Virus record (IMG/VR): IMGVR_UViG_3300009285_000106
Span: 1-47,672 of that record
Strand: one strand, 5' to 3'
Length of the DNA stretch: 47,672 bases
DNA from: a virus
Shown here: positions 5,690 to 13,181 of the stretch, one piece after another
How the letters are laid out: each line of letters starts with the position of its first letter
Numbering within the stretch: the first letter of the stretch is position 1
Notes under the pieces: model-generated
What the model was told of the DNA's origin: nothing
The model's database searches: none
What the model saw: the letters and a program-made list of their open reading frames with translations, nothing else
Made by a program: the position numbers and the translations under genes

Positions 5690-7842
5690 GGGGATACCTC
5701 GGTTGTGAAGTCAAGGCGGGTCTGCGCGAGTTCGGCATCAATGCGCTTCTGTGCGATTGTCACCGCTTCCGTGTCACTGTCAACGCCTATAAACCGGAAT
5801 CCCTCACGGATCGCCGCCTTGCCGGTGGAACCAGAGCCGCAGAACGGGTCGAGGATTAGGCCATCAGGCGGCGTCACAAGGCGGCAGAGGTAACGCATCA
5901 GGGCAGTTGGCTTGACAGTTGGGTGGGTATTGTAGTTATTTGCACGTTGTTGGTCTGGTTGCCCGCCGATTCCACTACCCATTGTTGGTCGCGCCCTGGC
6001 CTCGCGCCCCTCCAGCCCTTCGTCCCGGTCAGCCTTGCTGGCCTTCGCGCAGTATTTGAACCTACTCGCTGAGTCCGCTTCCCCATGAACCAAGTTGTGC
6101 TGCATGATGTCGAACGTGGCAACGTCGGCAGACCCATCTGATTTCCAGTGGCTTATTGTAATCATCGTGGTGTCTGTCGGCTCTTGGGTTTTCGCAATAT
6201 TCACAAGGCATCCGTTTGGGATGGGCTTTCCGGGCTGCTGCCCTCGCAAGGCATCGCTTCCGATACTCAGGATCGCTGTGGTAATTGATGTAAGCAATCT
6301 GTTTAATTCGTTCTCCGTTACGGTCGTAGAAAGTTCCATCACACCGTTTAACCGCAGTTCCCCGAGGCTGACCGCGATTACTGCATCGTTTAGAACAAAA
6401 ACGGCGGCTTGCCTTGACAGGCATGAACTCGATACCACAGAACTCGCAATTTCTTGGCTGCATGGGCCTTCTCCTTTCAAAAGATTCCATGCAGATAATA
6501 TAGACATCGCACGGTTAAAAAGCAATTCAATTTCATCCGGCGCACAACACTTGAAGAAGCGGGCGGCGGAACCGGAGTCACCATAGGTCATATCATCCAT
6601 AGGCGGCTTCGGATTATTGCCCCCGAAAGTATTCCCTCCGCACCGATGGCGCACGGCTACTCCCGACTTGACATTCGGCATCAGTCCCACCACTTCCTCA
6701 CTGCCGTCGTGAATCAGATTCGCGGGCCAACGCCCTCGTAAAGTTAAATTGTCTATTACTCCGCCATTAGCAACTGTTCCGCCGACCATAACATCTTGCC
6801 ATCCACCCCCGTGTGTTTCTCCACCTTCTGTCCCTATCCGGCAACCTTCTATATTCATTGCCCCCGTCCCATACTTCAGCACATTCGCCGCGACCGTTCC
6901 TTCCAGTGGCTTCCGGGCAACCACTATCGGCTCCCATGCGGGCTTGAGCGCTACATTCCACCCTCGGCGCGTTTGTGCTGTCCGTTCGAGGAGAAAAGCA
7001 TGAGGTTGTTTATGGAATTGTTCGAGGGATTGTGGTCTATATGATGGACAACTTCCGTCCGCGTTAGGAATCTGCCAAGGTATTGAGCCATCACCAACCG
7101 ATGTTCCATGATGTACCCATCCTTCCGCGCCATCGGCAAGTATTCCATGGGACATCTTACATATCTGACACCCTTGTAATTCCCGTGCTTGCGGAAATAA
7201 GTCACTCCCCCGATCCACGCTGGATTGTTCGGGCCAGATAGTTTTAGATTTGGACCACGTGGCCCGAAGTTCCTGTGACTCTTGTTCCGACACGAACGGC
7301 TGCAAAACTTGCCCGCATTCCGCGCAAGCGTAGACGGGCGTCTGTAAATAGGTTGCCCGCACAAATCGCATGTTGTATTTGGGATGCGGCTTTTCTCCTG
7401 TTGCAATGTCCGCCGTATCCGCATCTGTTCCAGGGATAGATTTAGTTTCTTCATGGCTGTAATATACCATATTACCACATGATGTACAAGCCATTTTATG
7501 CATTATCCACGCAACATCTTGACCTTTCGGGAACCCCTGAGAATATACCCACATGATTGTATCCCGTAGCTCCCAACCTGCGTCCTCGATAGCAACCATC
7601 AGCCGATGAAATGTACGCGTTCCGCCAAATGCCAACAGGTGCGCCCCCGGCTTCGCCACGCGCAGCGCCTCGCGCCAGAATGGGCTACCCGGTACGCCGT
7701 GGTCCCATGACTTACCCATGAATTTGATGCCATACGGCGGGTCCGTCACCACGGCGTCAATACTCCCGTCTGGGATGCCCTTCATGACCTCAAGGCAGTC
7801 GCCGCAGACAACCTTGTTGATATAGTCGCCCGGCCAGTCCAT
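5686..7842 (-). CDS. DNA methyltransferase, beta-class N4-cytosine/N6-adenine type
   Basis: The N-terminal part has the catalytic DPPY motif at residues 34-37 (VVTDPPYGIKF). The C-terminal part has HPTVKPTALMRYL and the SAM-binding DPFCGSG near residue 665. Catalytic motif before SAM motif defines the beta class. The core would be near 350 residues, but the frame is 718 long because two regions (roughly residues 125-295 and 435-600) are extra. These regions carry HNH genes in other frames while the methyltransferase frame stays open. The ATG at 7842 follows AGGGGG and overlaps the upstream stop (TGATG). Its likely role is protecting phage DNA from restriction. Whether the full protein is active is not known. 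Confidence 0.82.
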   Translation of the reverse strand: MDWPGDYINKVVCGDCLEVMKGIPDGSIDAVVTDPPYGIKFMGKSWDHGVPGSPFWREALRVAKPGAHLLAFGGTRTFHRLMVAIEDAGWELRDTIMWVYSQGFPKGQDVAWIMHKMACTSCGNMVYYSHEETKSIPGTDADTADIATGEKPHPKYNMRFVRATYLQTPVYACAECGQVLQPFVSEQESQELRATWSKSKTIWPEQSSVDRGSDLFPQARELQGCQICKMSHGILADGAEGWVHHGTSVGDGSIPWQIPNADGSCPSYRPQSLEQFHKQPHAFLLERTAQTRRGWNVALKPAWEPIVVARKPLEGTVAANVLKYGTGAMNIEGCRIGTEGGETHGGGWQDVMVGGTVANGGVIDNLTLRGRWPANLIHDGSEEVVGLMPNVKSGVAVRHRCGGNTFGGNNPKPPMDDMTYGDSGSAARFFKCCAPDEIELLFNRAMSILSAWNLLKGEGPCSQEIASSVVSSSCLSRQAAVFVLNDAVIAVSLGELRLNGVMELSTTVTENELNRLLTSITTAILSIGSDALRGQQPGKPIPNGCLVNIAKTQEPTDTTMITISHWKSDGSADVATFDIMQHNLVHGEADSASRFKYCAKASKADRDEGLEGREARARPTMGSGIGGQPDQQRANNYNTHPTVKPTALMRYLCRLVTPPDGLILDPFCGSGSTGKAAIREGFRFIGVDSDTEAVTIAQKRIDAELAQTRLDFTTEVSP
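6062..6463 (-). CDS. HNH endonuclease nested inside the methyltransferase gene
   Basis: The 133-residue protein starts at an ATG with a strong AAAGGAG site. It reads a Cys cluster (CEFCGIEF, then RRFCSKRCSNRG), a DPEYRKR helix and a C-terminal zinc-bound core CEYC..RADRHHDDYNKPLEIRWVC..CH, typical of short HNH nucleases. It lies wholly within the methyltransferase gene but in a different frame. Its stop falls where the methyltransferase sequence resumes with SASRFKYCAKASK, close to a similar SGSAARFFKC before the insertion. This fits a selfish insertion. Confidence 0.8.
   Translation of the reverse strand: MQPRNCEFCGIEFMPVKASRRFCSKRCSNRGQPRGTAVKRCDGTFYDRNGERIKQIAYINYHSDPEYRKRCLARAAARKAHPKRMPCEYCENPRADRHHDDYNKPLEIRWVCRRCHVRHHAAQLGSWGSGLSE
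6951..7454 (-). CDS. HNH endonuclease nested inside the methyltransferase gene (second copy type)
   Basis: The protein has a zinc part (CDLCGQPIYRRP, then KFCSRSCRNKS), a GPNNPAWIGG linker and a classic HNH core: GYIMEHRLVMAQYLGR, VVHHIDHNPSNNSINNLMLF. It is in a different frame from the methyltransferase and different in kind from the nested HNH at 6062. The start is uncertain: the ATG at 7454 was used, with a GTG at 7478 and an ATG at 7424 as alternatives, none with a clear ribosome site. Confidence 0.78.
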   Translation of the reverse strand: MKKLNLSLEQMRIRRTLQQEKSRIPNTTCDLCGQPIYRRPSTLARNAGKFCSRSCRNKSHRNFGPRGPNLKLSGPNNPAWIGGVTYFRKHGNYKGVRYVRCPMEYLPMARKDGYIMEHRLVMAQYLGRFLTRTEVVHHIDHNPSNNSINNLMLFSSNGQHKRAEGGM

Positions 7843-8471
7843 CACCATCCCCCTATCGCTTCGATTGCCGCAGCCGGGATGTCAAGGCGGGTCTGTACCG
7901 GCTGATGTGTGTTGCCCCACTGGTCCGACATCGCATCAGCCACACCCGGAAGAAACCGCGAGCGTTCTTTCCCTCTATACTGCGATGGGGGCATTCTGTG
8001 AATGCGGTGTTCTCGCCCCGATACAATGTTCGTCGGCACCAGCGGCGGCAGATTTGTCAGCCACAGACAGGTTGCTTTCGTCTCGCCATGCCCGAACATC
8101 CACGGCTGAATGATTTGATCCGGCTTGCGATAGATTTTCGACATGATTCTTACTGGGTTTTCCACCGCAATCTGTCTGATGGGCGCGTTTGCCAGTGCCA
8201 TAAAGAAATCAATCCCCGCCTGTTGCCGTCCGTCCGCCCGTTTCGCCGTAAACCATCGCGCCCCGCTGACGGCCAGGGGATCACATGGCGGATGCGCAAT
8301 CATCAGATCCCAACCATCTTCCAGTATGTCCAGTACGTCGCCCTGGATATGCGGCCCCGGTATCTCAGTTGGCAGCAGGTCGCACGACCATGCGTCATGT
8401 CCGCGCCGACGGAACGCTTCGCGAACGATACCGCTGAACTCGCAGGCCACAAGGACACGGAGCACGTCCAT
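7842..8471 (-). CDS. C5-cytosine methyltransferase-like protein, 209 aa
   Basis: The protein opens with a Rossmann strand VLRVLVACEFSG and RGHDAWSCDLLP, then has the PPC motif at 61-63, whose Cys is the nucleophile in C5-cytosine methyltransferases, and VENP at 103-106 in place of the usual ENV. It is shorter than restriction-type enzymes and lacks an obvious target-recognition region, as is usual for the phage family. The ATG at 8471 overlaps the upstream stop (TGATG); a longer upstream reading was rejected because it runs over other genes. With the next gene it forms a pair of DNA-modifying enzymes. Confidence 0.75.
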   Translation of the reverse strand: MDVLRVLVACEFSGIVREAFRRRGHDAWSCDLLPTEIPGPHIQGDVLDILEDGWDLMIAHPPCDPLAVSGARWFTAKRADGRQQAGIDFFMALANAPIRQIAVENPVRIMSKIYRKPDQIIQPWMFGHGETKATCLWLTNLPPLVPTNIVSGREHRIHRMPPSQYRGKERSRFLPGVADAMSDQWGNTHQPVQTRLDIPAAAIEAIGGW

Positions 8472-8563
8472 CAGAACCCCCCGATTCGTGCGATCACCGC
8501 AGCCGCCGCGAGTATCGCCAGCCCGGCGAGCACGTACGCGAGGGTGTACAGGCGGGAGGTCAT
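8471..8563 (-). CDS. Single-span membrane microprotein, 30 aa
   Basis: The ATG at 8563 overlaps the upstream stop (ATGA) and the TGA overlaps the next start (TGATG). The peptide is one hydrophobic helix (LAYVLAGLAILAAAAVIA) with an Arg at each side. It is fully coupled on both sides, which supports translation. Function unknown. Confidence 0.6.
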   Translation of the reverse strand: MTSRLYTLAYVLAGLAILAAAAVIARIGGF

Positions 8564-8748
8564 GACTGTGCCGCCGCATCATGGGTTGTGTGACATGAGG
8601 CGTGATCCTCGCGCCATTGGTCAGCCATAATTTCATATCGGAATGCGCGACCTCTCTCGTCTCTTGCGCCGCCAGGTGTGATATAATAGGCAGGCCCGTC
8701 GTAGTGATATTCTGCGCCGCATGCACATTTCAGGTTAACACTCACCAT
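8560..8748 (-). CDS. Small zinc-like protein, 62 aa
   Basis: The ATG at 8748 was chosen because GGAAAGGA lies just ahead and it follows the upstream stop closely. The N-terminus has CACGAEYHYDGP, and DHASCHTTH near the C-terminus could complete a metal site. Unknown family. Confidence 0.65.
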   Translation of the reverse strand: MVSVNLKCACGAEYHYDGPAYYITPGGARDERGRAFRYEIMADQWREDHASCHTTHDAAAQS

Positions 8749-8752
8749 GTCC

Positions 8753-8965
8753 TTATCCTTTCCCTTCTGTTTCCTCGATGCGCACATACTTGGAGACACG
8801 GAAGTCATTGCCCTTTTCTGTGCTGATTCTGTCTGCCTTGGCCTTGGACATACTTTCATAGGCGAGAACTGTCCCTGTGTCAGCGTCAAGGTCGCCCTGG
8901 TACGGTATCCAGTGGCCGAATATTAACTGTTCCTGTATGTAGACTACTCCCTGTTCGCTTACCAT
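8753..8965 (-). CDS. Hypothetical protein, 70 aa
   Basis: Start at 8965 follows AGAAAGGA. The protein is likely beta-rich at first (VVYIQEQLIFGHWIPY) and then helical (SKAKADRIS). It contains a possible short SH3-like fold, but nothing is diagnostic. Confidence 0.62.
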   Translation of the reverse strand: MVSEQGVVYIQEQLIFGHWIPYQGDLDADTGTVLAYESMSKAKADRISTEKGNDFRVSKYVRIEETEGKG

Positions 8966-8977
8966 GTCATATCCTTT

Positions 8978-9178
8978 CTATTCGACGTTTACCCATGCCA
9001 TCGTGACCTGCAATAGGTGATCGTAGTCGCCCGACATCGCCTCGTTGCGGTACTTTTGGATATTGTTTTCAGAGACATCAGCTCGGCGTAGTGCCCGTGC
9101 GACCCTACCGAGAATTAACGTCGCGTTACCGTCATGTTCGCTTAATTCAACCGTGATGTCGGGATATTTGGTGTCCAT
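8978..9178 (-). CDS. Conserved small phage protein, 66 aa
   Basis: I chose the ATG at 9178, preceded by AAGGAGAAGGAC. The pattern DITVELSEHDGNATLILGR...ALRRADV and the ending SGDYDHLLQVTMAWV matches a small family found in phages and mobile elements whose role is unknown. Confidence 0.72.
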   Translation of the reverse strand: MDTKYPDITVELSEHDGNATLILGRVARALRRADVSENNIQKYRNEAMSGDYDHLLQVTMAWVNVE

Positions 9179-9197
9179 GTCCTTCTCCTTTCGAGTG

Positions 9198-9626
9198 TCA
9201 GTTGTCAAACCAGAAGACTATCCGCGCGTCCTCTATGCCTTCAGGTAATTCATCCAGACTATATCCCGGCAACTCACGGAATACTGGATTACCAAAAACA
9301 TAGCCGAATGGGTTATAGAAACGCCTGTTTTCATCTGTACCCGGTATTCCCTTCGCCGCTCGTTTCACCGCCAAGGCCACTTCTTCCCGCGCGAGCCATG
9401 AAGGGGTATGCGCGTCACCATTCATCCACGCGAAATGAAACTTGGTAAGCGTTGTTGCATCTTCGGGTATACCACGAGGAATTGCCACCGGCTCGTCATG
9501 GTCGTAATTACGGACACCCGCCAAATGAGCAAATAGGCGATAGTCCCGGTCTACACTCGGTATGCCGTAATGCTCCCACTGGTCGCCTATCTTTACTTCC
9601 ACATGAACATGAATGTCGCAGCCCAT
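9198..9626 (-). CDS. Conserved phage protein with MGCDIH start, 142 aa
   Basis: The opening MGCDIHVHVEVKIGDQW is the hallmark of a widespread phage family of unknown function. Cys3, Asp4, His6 and His8 look like a metal site. The rest has DRDYRLFAHLAGVRNY and an aromatic C-terminus. Length is normal for the family. Confidence 0.78.
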   Translation of the reverse strand: MGCDIHVHVEVKIGDQWEHYGIPSVDRDYRLFAHLAGVRNYDHDEPVAIPRGIPEDATTLTKFHFAWMNGDAHTPSWLAREEVALAVKRAAKGIPGTDENRRFYNPFGYVFGNPVFRELPGYSLDELPEGIEDARIVFWFDN

Positions 9627-9655
9627 AGTCGTCTTCTCCTTTTGTGGGTGCTCGG

Positions 9656-9901
9656 TTACTTCTTCTTGGCCTCGGCGGGTTTGGCCGGCGCTGCGTCCAT
9701 GAACTCCATGCCGTATTGTGTCTCGGGTGTCATGCGAAACGGTTTGCCGACGGTGACGGGCACGAAATGCTCCTCGCTGTATTTCTTGGGATTCTTTCGG
9801 GCGCGGCGCTGAAACTCAACCTGGTCCTTCACGTCCGGTTCGCCGACGGCTTCCGTGAGCACCTTCCGGCCGTCAATGATCTTACATGTGAATACCTGCA
9901 T
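9656..9901 (-). CDS. Hypothetical protein, 81 aa
   Basis: The ATG at 9901 follows GGAGGATACC, better than the ATG four codons earlier. The protein is hydrophilic and ends in a Lys/Ala-rich tail. Its leader is the structured element at 9920-10019, so its translation may be controlled by that RNA. No family recognised. Confidence 0.65.
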   Translation of the reverse strand: MQVFTCKIIDGRKVLTEAVGEPDVKDQVEFQRRARKNPKKYSEEHFVPVTVGKPFRMTPETQYGMEFMDAAPAKPAEAKKK

Positions 9902-9919
9902 GGTATCCTCCAATTTGTA

Positions 9920-10019
9920 GGCGCGGGGCAGGGGCTTTAGTTTGCTTGGGCGATCCCCAATCCGGGACTATCTCCCTGACGAATACCGGTACTCGCTCTG
10001 CAAGTGCAGCACCCGCGCC
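9920..10019 (-). repeat. Structured intergenic element, copy B
   Basis: A perfect 8-base inverted repeat (GGCGCGGG at 9920-9927, CCCGCGCC at 10012-10019) encloses three small perfect hairpins: 9946-9960 (TTGGG/CCCAA), 9964-9976 (GGGA/TCCC) and 9998-10009 (CTGC/GCAG). On the minus strand the RNA would be a closed junction just ahead of the GGAGG of the gene starting at 9901. Its ends match two other elements in the window. Confidence 0.6.
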
Positions 10020-10033
10020 ATTGTTATTCTCCA

Positions 10034-10098
10034 CCCCGGCCCTTGCGGTCAGCCGTAGCCTCCTACGGACCGGGGCGGTCTGACCCTGCGTGAGCAGG
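10034..10098 (-). other. Hairpin-rich leader region downstream of the annealing-type gene
   Basis: Two hairpins fill the space before element B: CCTGC/GCAGG with a 4-base loop at 10085-10098, and a nested structure of CCCCGG/CCGGGG (10034-10039 and 10070-10075) around CCGTAG/CTACGG (10053-10068). No run of T follows, so these are not canonical terminators. Together with element B they make about 180 bases of non-coding structured sequence. Confidence 0.5.
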
Positions 10099-10099
10099 A

Positions 10100-11122
10100 T
10101 TATACTTTGTCCTTGCCGATGTTGCTCTGGTCGAACAGGTCAACCGCGTCCGGGCCTGCTATATCGCCGATTGAAGCCGGTTCGCCGTCTCTCGGTTGCG
10201 CCAGCATGAACTCGTTGAAGTCGTGATACAACGTGTCGTAGACGGCATCGCACGATTCCGGCGTGAGCGACTTGGTTGACTTCGTGGACTGGTCAGCTTT
10301 CACGATTTTGAGATACTTGGCAAGCATCTTGCCCGCCTCCACGACATCGCCCTGCACCATTTCGAGCAGCCAGCCGCGAATCTCAAGGCGCTTCTTGTCG
10401 TAGCCGTCATCCTGGACTTCGGGCGGCGCGGGTGGCTGATCCTGTTCGGCGGGTTCCCCATACCCGTACAGGGTGGGGTTGTCTTCCACGTCCACGGCGA
10501 ACACGTCCGAAGCGGATGTGGCCCCGCGCACCCCGGATACCATCGCCCGCTTCTGCGCCATTTTGCAGCAGGTGTTGTAGTAATCGGCGGGGTCTTCATA
10601 CTCGACACGGCCCATCTCCTGGTTATCGATGGCGGTATCGCCGTCCTTGAACTTCGCGCCGCACCCACCCTTTTTCTTGAAACACAGCCAGCCGCCGCCG
10701 TACTCCTTCTTGCCCTTGATGATAGTGGCCTGTCCACATTCCGGACATTTCTGTTCGGCCTTGCGGTAGCGGTACTTCGATTCCATCGTAGAACAGGTGC
10801 CGTAGGACTCACTGACAATCGTGCCGGTCGCCATGTTGCGGATGGTACACTTCGCGGTGTATTCCCGGTGGCCGTTGCCGAGGTCACGGAACTCGACTTC
10901 GTACTGGTCCGATAGCCGGAATGCCATTTTGAGCAGTTCCGCACCGGGCTGGTACAGAGAAGGTTTCGGGCAACCAGGGATAGTGCCGAAATGCACCTTA
11001 TCCTGCATGATCTGTTTCATGATGTCCCGGACGATAGTAACCTGGTGCTTCACTTCCATGACCGTCAGGGCTGTTGACTGTACCTGTTGCGGCTGGACCA
11101 CAACCGCCTGAGACTCATTCAT
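10100..11122 (-). CDS. Phage DNA-metabolism protein, possible annealing/recombination factor, 340 aa
   Basis: The ATG at 11122 has a perfect GGAGGAAACA spacing and was preferred to the ATG 12 bases upstream. The N-terminal region (VRDIMKQIMQDKVHFGTIPG, then GAELLKMAFRLSDQYEV) and the block NTCCKMAQKRAMVSGVRGATSASDVF match a phage family associated with recombination modules. An inserted zinc ribbon lies at CPECG and CFKKKGGCG. The C-terminal part is a helical tail. I infer single-strand annealing or a related role from family recall only. Confidence 0.6.
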   Translation of the reverse strand: MNESQAVVVQPQQVQSTALTVMEVKHQVTIVRDIMKQIMQDKVHFGTIPGCPKPSLYQPGAELLKMAFRLSDQYEVEFRDLGNGHREYTAKCTIRNMATGTIVSESYGTCSTMESKYRYRKAEQKCPECGQATIIKGKKEYGGGWLCFKKKGGCGAKFKDGDTAIDNQEMGRVEYEDPADYYNTCCKMAQKRAMVSGVRGATSASDVFAVDVEDNPTLYGYGEPAEQDQPPAPPEVQDDGYDKKRLEIRGWLLEMVQGDVVEAGKMLAKYLKIVKADQSTKSTKSLTPESCDAVYDTLYHDFNEFMLAQPRDGEPASIGDIAGPDAVDLFDQSNIGKDKV

Positions 11123-11158
11123 TGTTTCCTCCATCGTCAGACTGCGTGAGTTCCGAGA

Positions 11159-12547
11159 TCACTTCTCCCCCTTGTGCAGATATTCCCATTGCGCCAGCGG
11201 GATGAGCGGCGCGTTGTTCTGTGCAGCGATGGCACGAGCGATTGGTATTTCGTCTACACCGAGCCAGTTGTACTTGAATGTCGCAATCGTTCCATGCTTT
11301 CCGAGCCAGTCTATCCTATCGGCGTACTCCACGAACCAGCACTTTTCCCCGCCGATGAGCACGGAGAGGTCGGAGAGAGTAATATCGCGGCACTGGTCGA
11401 TATAGTGATAATGCGGCACCATCCGCAATTTATCGAGGCAGAGCCGACAGTCATTAAACTTGTCATATACCCACCAGCCCTCTTTCCACCATTCCGGCGG
11501 CTCTGACTTGGCAGGCTTCGGCTCGTTCCGCGACCTCCATTTAGGTTGGTCGGTAAACATCCAACACTCATCACAAGGAGATTCCCGGCTGTCTAAACAT
11601 TCGTATGCACACGTTTTGCAGCGCCTTTGTGGATTCAGCTCATCCAGATGCTCCCCCGTCGTTATCCCCGCGATCTCGACCAGCTTGGAGGCCATAGCGA
11701 CGGCAGCAGCATGAGCGTCGGGAAAAGATGTACGGACGTTTCGCCAGTCGCGGAATAGTGAGCAGCATTGGCTCATTCCTTGGCATCCAAGCGGGCATTC
11801 ATTTGGGAACGCCGGGGCATTCTTACGGGCTTTGGTACAAAGGGCACATTCAGTGTTTTTGATTATCGCCTTCATCTCCCCGCACGTCTCCACCTTGCAC
11901 ATCGGCAGCCAGCGCTCGTAGTAGCTCTTGCGCGCCGCCTCGGCCCAATCATGGACGGGCTTCGGCGGATTGTGCTCACGGATGGCGGCGACGATGGTAA
12001 CATCATCCCATCCAGAATATTTACCTTTATATCCCTCTCCTATAAGGTCACAATCCCATATACCAACATATTTCCCTATGTATACGGGATGATAAAGTAT
12101 ACCGCCGTCTTTTCTTGGCAGAAACACATCGCCTTCCACCGCCGTCACTCGCACCACTTCGGCCCCTTCCTTATCAAAGCATTCCTTCTTCAGCCTCTTC
12201 CAATCCACTGGGCCGGTGAACTCATAGGAGTGCTCGACTGCCTCATTGTCCCACCAAGTCACCTGGACAAGCGGACCGTCAGGAACGAGGAGGAGGATTT
12301 CGCGGGGGCCGCCTGCTGTATACTGATACCCCGGTCTCCCCTCCGTCATAAATGCACATTCTACAATGGGCTGAACACTCCAGTCTCCTGCATAGGTAAT
12401 TCGATATTCGCCTGCATATTCAAAGTGATGATGAGCAGGGAAATTAATAATATCGGCTGGTCCCACTATTCCCTCAAACCGTTCGCCCTTCTTGTGAGCA
12501 CTCTTCTCCTTCGCCTCGAAGTTCTTGCACTCATCCTTGCAGTCCAT
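11159..12547 (-). CDS. Cys-rich hypothetical protein, 462 aa
   Basis: Start at 12547 follows AAGGAG. The N-terminus has CKDEC. Two stretches carry dense Cys: residues about 218-270 (CKVETC, CALC, CPLGCQGMSQCC) and 310-335 (CKTCAYEC, CDEC). Aspartates and tryptophans are frequent. The block GPREILLLVPDGPLV resembles one in the 256-residue protein at 1484-2254. Multiple zinc sites are likely. The gene is led by structured element A. Function unknown. Confidence 0.65.
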   Translation of the reverse strand: MDCKDECKNFEAKEKSAHKKGERFEGIVGPADIINFPAHHHFEYAGEYRITYAGDWSVQPIVECAFMTEGRPGYQYTAGGPREILLLVPDGPLVQVTWWDNEAVEHSYEFTGPVDWKRLKKECFDKEGAEVVRVTAVEGDVFLPRKDGGILYHPVYIGKYVGIWDCDLIGEGYKGKYSGWDDVTIVAAIREHNPPKPVHDWAEAARKSYYERWLPMCKVETCGEMKAIIKNTECALCTKARKNAPAFPNECPLGCQGMSQCCSLFRDWRNVRTSFPDAHAAAVAMASKLVEIAGITTGEHLDELNPQRRCKTCAYECLDSRESPCDECWMFTDQPKWRSRNEPKPAKSEPPEWWKEGWWVYDKFNDCRLCLDKLRMVPHYHYIDQCRDITLSDLSVLIGGEKCWFVEYADRIDWLGKHGTIATFKYNWLGVDEIPIARAIAAQNNAPLIPLAQWEYLHKGEK

Positions 12548-12570
12548 TGTCTTATCTCCTTATTTGTGTA

Positions 12571-12664
12571 GGCGCGGGGCTATCGTCCCGGACGATTCCG
12601 TCGTCACGGCGATACCCATTTTCAGGGGAGCAGATTTCGTTGCATTCGAGACGTGCCCCGCGCC
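12571..12664 (-). repeat. Structured intergenic element, copy A
   Basis: A perfect 10-base inverted repeat (GGCGCGGGGC at 12571-12580, GCCCCGCGCC at 12655-12664) encloses hairpins at 12582-12596 (ATCGTC/GACGAT), 12598-12609 (CCGT/ACGG) and 12615-12627 (CCC/GGG). It starts a few bases after the upstream stop and ends about 12 bases before the AAGGAG of the next gene. It has the same flanks (AATGGCGCGGG and CCCCGCGC then TA, ACAAA) as copies B and C. Confidence 0.62.
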
Positions 12665-12668
12665 ATTG

Positions 12669-12866
12669 TTATTCGCTGTCCCTGTAGTCGTCCTCATCCA
12701 AGTCCCCGCCGCACGTCGGGCATCTGCCTGTTACCAGGTCCGGCTCCGTCCACTCACCGCAGGCCGCGCAGAATAGTTCACCGGGGCCGTAATCCTCATT
12801 GTCCGGGAACTCGCTATCCATGTGCAGCGGGGGCCACTCGTCAGACAGGATCGCGTCGGGGGGCAT
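12669..12866 (-). CDS. Zinc-ribbon protein, 65 aa
   Basis: ATG at 12866 follows GAGGAGGACTGGA. After an acidic region the chain reads CAACGEWTEP and CPTCGGDLDEDDY, two Cys pairs 15-20 residues apart: a zinc ribbon. It overlaps the upstream gene by 26 bases. Unknown role. Confidence 0.7.
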   Translation of the reverse strand: MPPDAILSDEWPPLHMDSEFPDNEDYGPGELFCAACGEWTEPDLVTGRCPTCGGDLDEDDYRDSE

Positions 12867-13179
12867 TCCAGTCCTCCTCATCATTCGCCCGGCCGTGTTC
12901 CTTGACAGCCCTGTCGATTTCGGTTCGCAGATATTCGGCAGTCTGCCGGGAACAGAGCGCGTCGGCGCGGGCAATAGCCGTCTTCCGCCACGGGAATGAT
13001 GCCTTTTTCGTCAGTGAATATCCGCTCTCGAATTCCGAGACTTCAAAAAACGTATTATCATGCCATGAGCGGTGAACGAACGCTCGGATTTCAGGATGTG
13101 ACGGGAGTACACACGGTTCGGCACCGTCAACAAGACTTGGCCCGCGATCCGTCATGACACAGTAATCATGATATTTCAT
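12841..13179 (-). CDS. Hypothetical protein, 112 aa
   Basis: ATG at 13179 has a strong GAGGAGGG site. The chain begins KYHDYCVMTDRGPSL and ends with a helical, charged region (RTEIDRAVKEHGRANDEED). No family recognised. Confidence 0.65.
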   Translation of the reverse strand: MKYHDYCVMTDRGPSLVDGAEPCVLPSHPEIRAFVHRSWHDNTFFEVSEFESGYSLTKKASFPWRKTAIARADALCSRQTAEYLRTEIDRAVKEHGRANDEEDWNAPRRDPV

Positions 13180-13181
13180 GG

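Noticed and set aside
7905-8630. Long plus-strand open frame of about 240 codons opposite the cytosine methyltransferase
   Set aside because: It is antisense to a well supported gene, lacks a ribosome site and has no recognisable motif; GC-rich codons leave long antisense frames open.
7842-8726. Longer version of the cytosine methyltransferase with 85 more residues
   Set aside because: The extension covers a membrane microprotein and a zinc protein in other frames and has no ribosome site.
10300-10944. Second minus-strand frame of 214 codons inside the annealing-type gene
   Set aside because: Composition is Arg/Ser/Pro-rich as expected for a shifted frame, with no start signal; the main frame has clear conserved blocks.
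9920-12664. tRNA genes suggested by cloverleaf-like folds with a GC-rich closing stem
   Set aside because: There is no T-arm consensus, anticodon arm or CCA context, and arm sizes do not fit a tRNA.
12548-12668. Short frames starting at the ATG inside AATGGCGCGGG of each element
   Set aside because: They are 14-26 codons, not conserved in sequence between copies and lack ribosome sites; the conserved ATG is part of the repeat end.
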